From: Oreocharis arfaki | Lineage: Eukaryota > Chordata > Aves > Passeriformes > Paramythiidae | Assembly (NCBI GenBank): GCA_013398015.1 | Contig: VZRR01004510.1 | Location: 5,966-69,965 of the forward strand | Direction: 5' to 3' | DNA length: 64,000 bases | Part shown: piece after piece, positions 60,513 through 64,000 of the stretch | Layout of the letters: every line of letters begins with the position of its first letter | Position numbering within the stretch: position 1 is the first letter of the stretch | Made by a program: the position numbers and the translations under genes | Notes under the pieces: model-generated | What the model saw: the letters and a program-made list of their open reading frames with translations, nothing else | Told to the model about the DNA's origin: nothing | The model's database searches: none

Positions 60513-60562
60513 GATGAGCCTTCTGAGTCTCTTCCAATTCAGAATATTCTGTGATCCTGTGA
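60513..60562 (+). mobile_element. CR1 3' terminal scrap
   Basis: 'gagtctcttccaattcagaa' followed by 'tattctgtgatcctgtga' matches the last 40 or so bases of CR1. Upstream similarity is lost. Confidence 0.55.
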
Positions 60563-63500
60563 ACACTACCAACAAAATCAGTGGGCAATCTAGACCTGGT
60601 GTGCACTTTTTCAGCTGAATGTGAGGTCGGCTGAAATGGCAGATCCAAAAAGAGGAACTGCCAAACACAGTAGAGGGATATCATGTGATGGAGAGCTAAA
60701 ATTTTCTTTTTATTATTTTTATTTTAAAGAAATAATGTCTAAAGCCATTTGGTTAGCACCAAACAGAATGACAGTCATCTTTTGTTTTGGTTTCTTTTAG
60801 AAATAAAGGATAGTCTTCTCAAGAAATGTATACTTTTCTTTCAACAACATCTGATAAGAATTCACAATATAAAATAATGATTAGGAAGACTCTGCCCCAT
60901 TAGAAGCCATAATAAGATCAGGAAATCTTACCAGTCTTGGGTGGGAATATCCTTTCCCTTGACAAGCCCAAAGAGGATCATGGATACTTCCGAAATTTTA
61001 ATTTTTCCTGGGTCTTAGGTGTTTCAAGTTGCAGATGATACAGTCTTAGATTGTAAAGTAAAATTACTTCTTACCCCATCTTATGTGAGTGTGTGTGCAT
61101 TTCTGAGTTCTGTTTTTCCTGGGGCTGGTTGGCCCACCTTTCCAGCCAGTCTTTTTGGTCCATGCATGTAGGGTGCTATTAAGTTCGTTTTTTCAGAGAA
61201 ACAAAGCAGCAGGACAAAGTATTAGGATTTATTTCTATTTGCTCGTTTGCTTTAGCCCAGCTTCTCACTTTAGCAACTTGGCTTACTACTTAATTATGAA
61301 AACTTGGGGAGAGAAGTCACTTGACCAGAGTGTGGAGCAGAGCTGACCTTGAGTAAGACATGCCAGCTCTGCCGAGAGCATACAAATGTGTTACACTGTA
61401 TAATATGCAGAAAGGTCTTGAGGTCTCTCCCCTCTCTTTAAACACCAAAGATCGGATAATATGTTTTCATCCTTCAACATGAAACATTCCGTTGCAGCCT
61501 TGGCAAAGGCGGAGAATTGTCTCTGGGCTTCACTGCCATGGGAGGGCACGGAGTCAAACAGAGCAGCTGGATTTGAAAATGGAGAGGAATAATTTTGTGA
61601 CCAGTAATAAAATGTGTAGCTACCGATCCTAAAATAATGATAGGGCCATAACCCAAATGTGGAGAGACTCAGGGTGGAATTCCTCTCTATGCCACATGGA
61701 AGCACTGCACACGTAAAGTAGTGGATTTGTGGGGTGAAGAGGCGGGGTCGCCTTGTCTCGAGGTAGCAGATAAATCAGAACTGATGGGCAAGACCAATTA
61801 GTTTCTGACAATATGTGTCTCAAAGTGCAAAAGTGCAAAGGAAGTTAAGAGATCCTGGTAAAGATTTGTTATGCAGATGTTCCTGGGGACACAAATAACT
61901 TTTGTAAAAGCAGGAGAATATTTCAGCGGGTGGTTTGAAGGCTGGATTCCTTTTTTGTGGACCTATAACAACTTTGAAATGATTGCTGCTGTTTCCAGAT
62001 ATCTTGTAGGAATCAGGAGGTGGAAGTGGAATCTTGGCTTTGCAACTTCTACGTAAGAGTTTGTCTGACTTAGGTCATAACCAAGAAGGAGAAGAATGGA
62101 AGAGTGGATTTTCAGCAGAGAATGGAAAGGAGATGGAGATATGGTAAAACAGGAGTGTGGATGGGCTGCTTTAGGAAAGAGGAGAATCAGCAAAACCAGT
62201 TGCTGCTCAGTTTGTAGAGCTGTGTAGCTACATACTAAATAAGCAGTATTATATGGCTCCATCAGCCACTTTGCTGAATGTGGCCAGGAGGGCATTTTTT
62301 TGCTCCAGGCGGGGTGGTGTCTTTGGGAGTGGGGGCGGTCAGCGCTGATTCCTTGTTCCAAACCACACCCCAAATGAAACTTTTCTATTGTTTTCCTTCC
62401 AGACCTGTTGGCAGCAACTCTGGCTGCTTCATGCCGTGACTTAATAGTGATCAGATCTCCTCCTTGTGCTCCAGTCAGGTTTCCTCCTCTCCAGTGGGAT
62501 TTGGCAGTAGAAATTTTATCAATGTGATAGTGTTGCCATACATTTTCAGACCCTAATTTCTTCTTGGAGGGCTGCCTCCAAGAGCTGTAACATTCTGTAA
62601 TTGTTCAGCACACCTGTTTCCAAATACCTCAGTGTAAAACTATTTGGTTTTTTCCTGTGAGAAGACTATAGTACAAATTCTGTTAAATCTTTGACACCTA
62701 GCCATAAACTACACCATTCATTTAAATTCAAAAATTAAAGGCTCTATTCACACACATAAGAAAAGGATATTTCACAGTTTTCCAGTAGGATTTAAATGGA
62801 AATGAGAGTGCATGAAAATATCACCTAGTCTGGCATTTAGTATAGGTAAGTATGGGATGATGTGTTGAAACTGAATGCACTGAAGATGGAAGTAAATTAA
62901 TAATGTATATACATAATATTCATTCTTTATAGCTTTAGAAAAATTGACAGCAAGATGCCTACACTCAAGAAGAGCAACGGTGAATAAAATACCTTTTGAT
63001 GGCAACTCTGGTGACAACTAGTGGCTTATAACCTGGGGAAGACCACACAGTATCACCTCCCCATCATAGCATATGTCTTGATGTACAGGTTATAGAGTAG
63101 CACTACGGATTGTCACTGAGTGCTGGGCTGGCTGATGGATTCTTCCTTTCACACACTAGGGCTGCCTAAGAGAAGTTCAGTGATAAGTGAAATTATCCTT
63201 GTATGCATATTGGGAAGCTTTTAGATCCTCCCATGCAAAGATTTCACTTAAACATAAGGTGGCTATTAGTAGTAGCGATACCCATAAAGTTTTCCAGCCT
63301 TTCAATATTCAATCATGCTGTTTTATTTTGTCACCTCCTAATATAATGGAAGAAAAACTGTATCTGTGAGGATTTACAACTGGAGTCTCCCCCACATTAG
63401 GCATGCTGATGGCCCAAGGGCACAAAAGTGGTTAAATACCTGCCTATGTTTGCTCCATCAGTATGAAAAAAAAGCAAGTTAATTTGCTACCAGCTTAGTT

Positions 63501-64000
63501 TAATTGCAGAAGTTGTTAGTGCAGCAGAAGCTAAACCAGGCTGCATTTGAAATGTTCTTGTTAAACACAAGCATTTCTTCTGTCTGGGAGGATGACTACA
63601 CATATATGTTGCACATGTATATGTGCCCTGAAGCTTGTCCTCTTCCATAGGGGAGGTTCTTGTCAGTCGTCCTAAACCAGTTACTTCACCCTGGGCGAAG
63701 TACTTTTTTCTCTGTGTTCAGTAAACATATCTGTATTTCAGCCACTTCTTGAAAACATCAAAGGTAAAAGGAACAAGGGGGCTGCAGATCTTCTGTCTTC
63801 TTAGAGCATAGACACTCTCCTGTTAGGTTCATAAAGAGCAAAATACATACATACAGCTTTACCTTTACCTGAAGAAGCCTTTCTTTCAGGCTGAAGATGA
63901 CAAAAAAAAGGAAAGAAAAGAAAAAAAAAAGAGAATAAATGTAAAACCTCAGTGGAAAAGTATTGATTATATACCTATTGCAGTCCCTATTGAGCATTCC
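60563..64000. other. Unique sequence, no gene seen
   Basis: Frames such as 61391-61705 and 61963-62373 (both minus) have no recognisable domain. A purine-only tract lies at 63902-63934. No transposon ends were recognised and no gene begins or ends here as far as I can see. Confidence 0.5.
63901..63936 (+). repeat. Purine-only A-rich tract
   Basis: About 35 bases of A with scattered G. The minus strand is T-rich and its frame (63758-63997) is open for that reason. Confidence 0.8.

Noticed and set aside
1..64000. tRNA, rRNA, CRISPR array or bacterial-type operon
   Set aside because: I saw no tRNA-like A/B boxes with a fold, no rRNA wording, no regularly spaced identical repeats, and no closely packed coding frames. 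The repeat content is that of a bird nuclear genome.

Overview
The window looks like non-coding vertebrate DNA, most probably from a passerine bird. It is AT-rich and has no operons, no dense open reading frames and no RNA genes that I can recognise. It carries chicken-repeat-1 (CR1) LINE fragments with the usual avian 3' end (an ATTCTATGAT-like terminus). One LTR at 45232-45972 matches, from memory, the LTR5-type family common in songbird genomes. Species and chromosome cannot be settled from the sequence. I found no exon, complete or partial, that I can assign to a known protein-coding gene, so the window reads as intergenic or deep-intronic sequence.

Layout. 1-7620 is AT-rich unique sequence with one CR1 tail (2628-2889). 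7620-8900 is a GC-rich block holding the longest ATG-initiated frame (minus strand, 8086-8661), which I do not recognise. 8901-16799 is unique sequence with poly-A tracts, a cluster of TAATTA cores near 12.8-12.9 kb and a CR1 copy (14070-14437). 16800-17306 is a badly decayed reverse transcriptase of an old non-CR1 LINE (L2/Rex-like). 17307-23690 is unique. 23696-24348 is a minus-strand solo LTR. 24349-36180 is unique sequence with a palindrome (30684-30733), a possible conserved regulatory stretch (32600-32940) and an exact tandem duplication (34526-34578). 36180-37120 is a strand-asymmetric block that reads on the minus strand like a promoter plus a pyrimidine-rich leader. 37121-52140 contains two more LTRs (41857-42348 and 45232-45972) and five CR1 fragments. 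52528-53894 is a long old LTR interrupted by a 92-base assembly gap next to a G run. 53895-64000 is unique sequence with a hAT-like MITE (54932-55109) and two old CR1 pieces.

How the parts relate. Nothing here works as a gene set. The interpretable content is layered transposon insertion: very old L2-like and hAT relics, CR1 copies of several ages on both strands, then endogenous-retrovirus LTRs reduced to solo copies. Between them lie stretches that may be regulatory but can only be judged by cross-species alignment. I looked for an undescribed biological system and found none that the sequence supports. The items most worth checking are the L2-like reverse transcriptase fossil, the 36-37 kb asymmetric block, the gap inside the 52.5-53.9 kb LTR, and the candidate conserved element near 32.7 kb.
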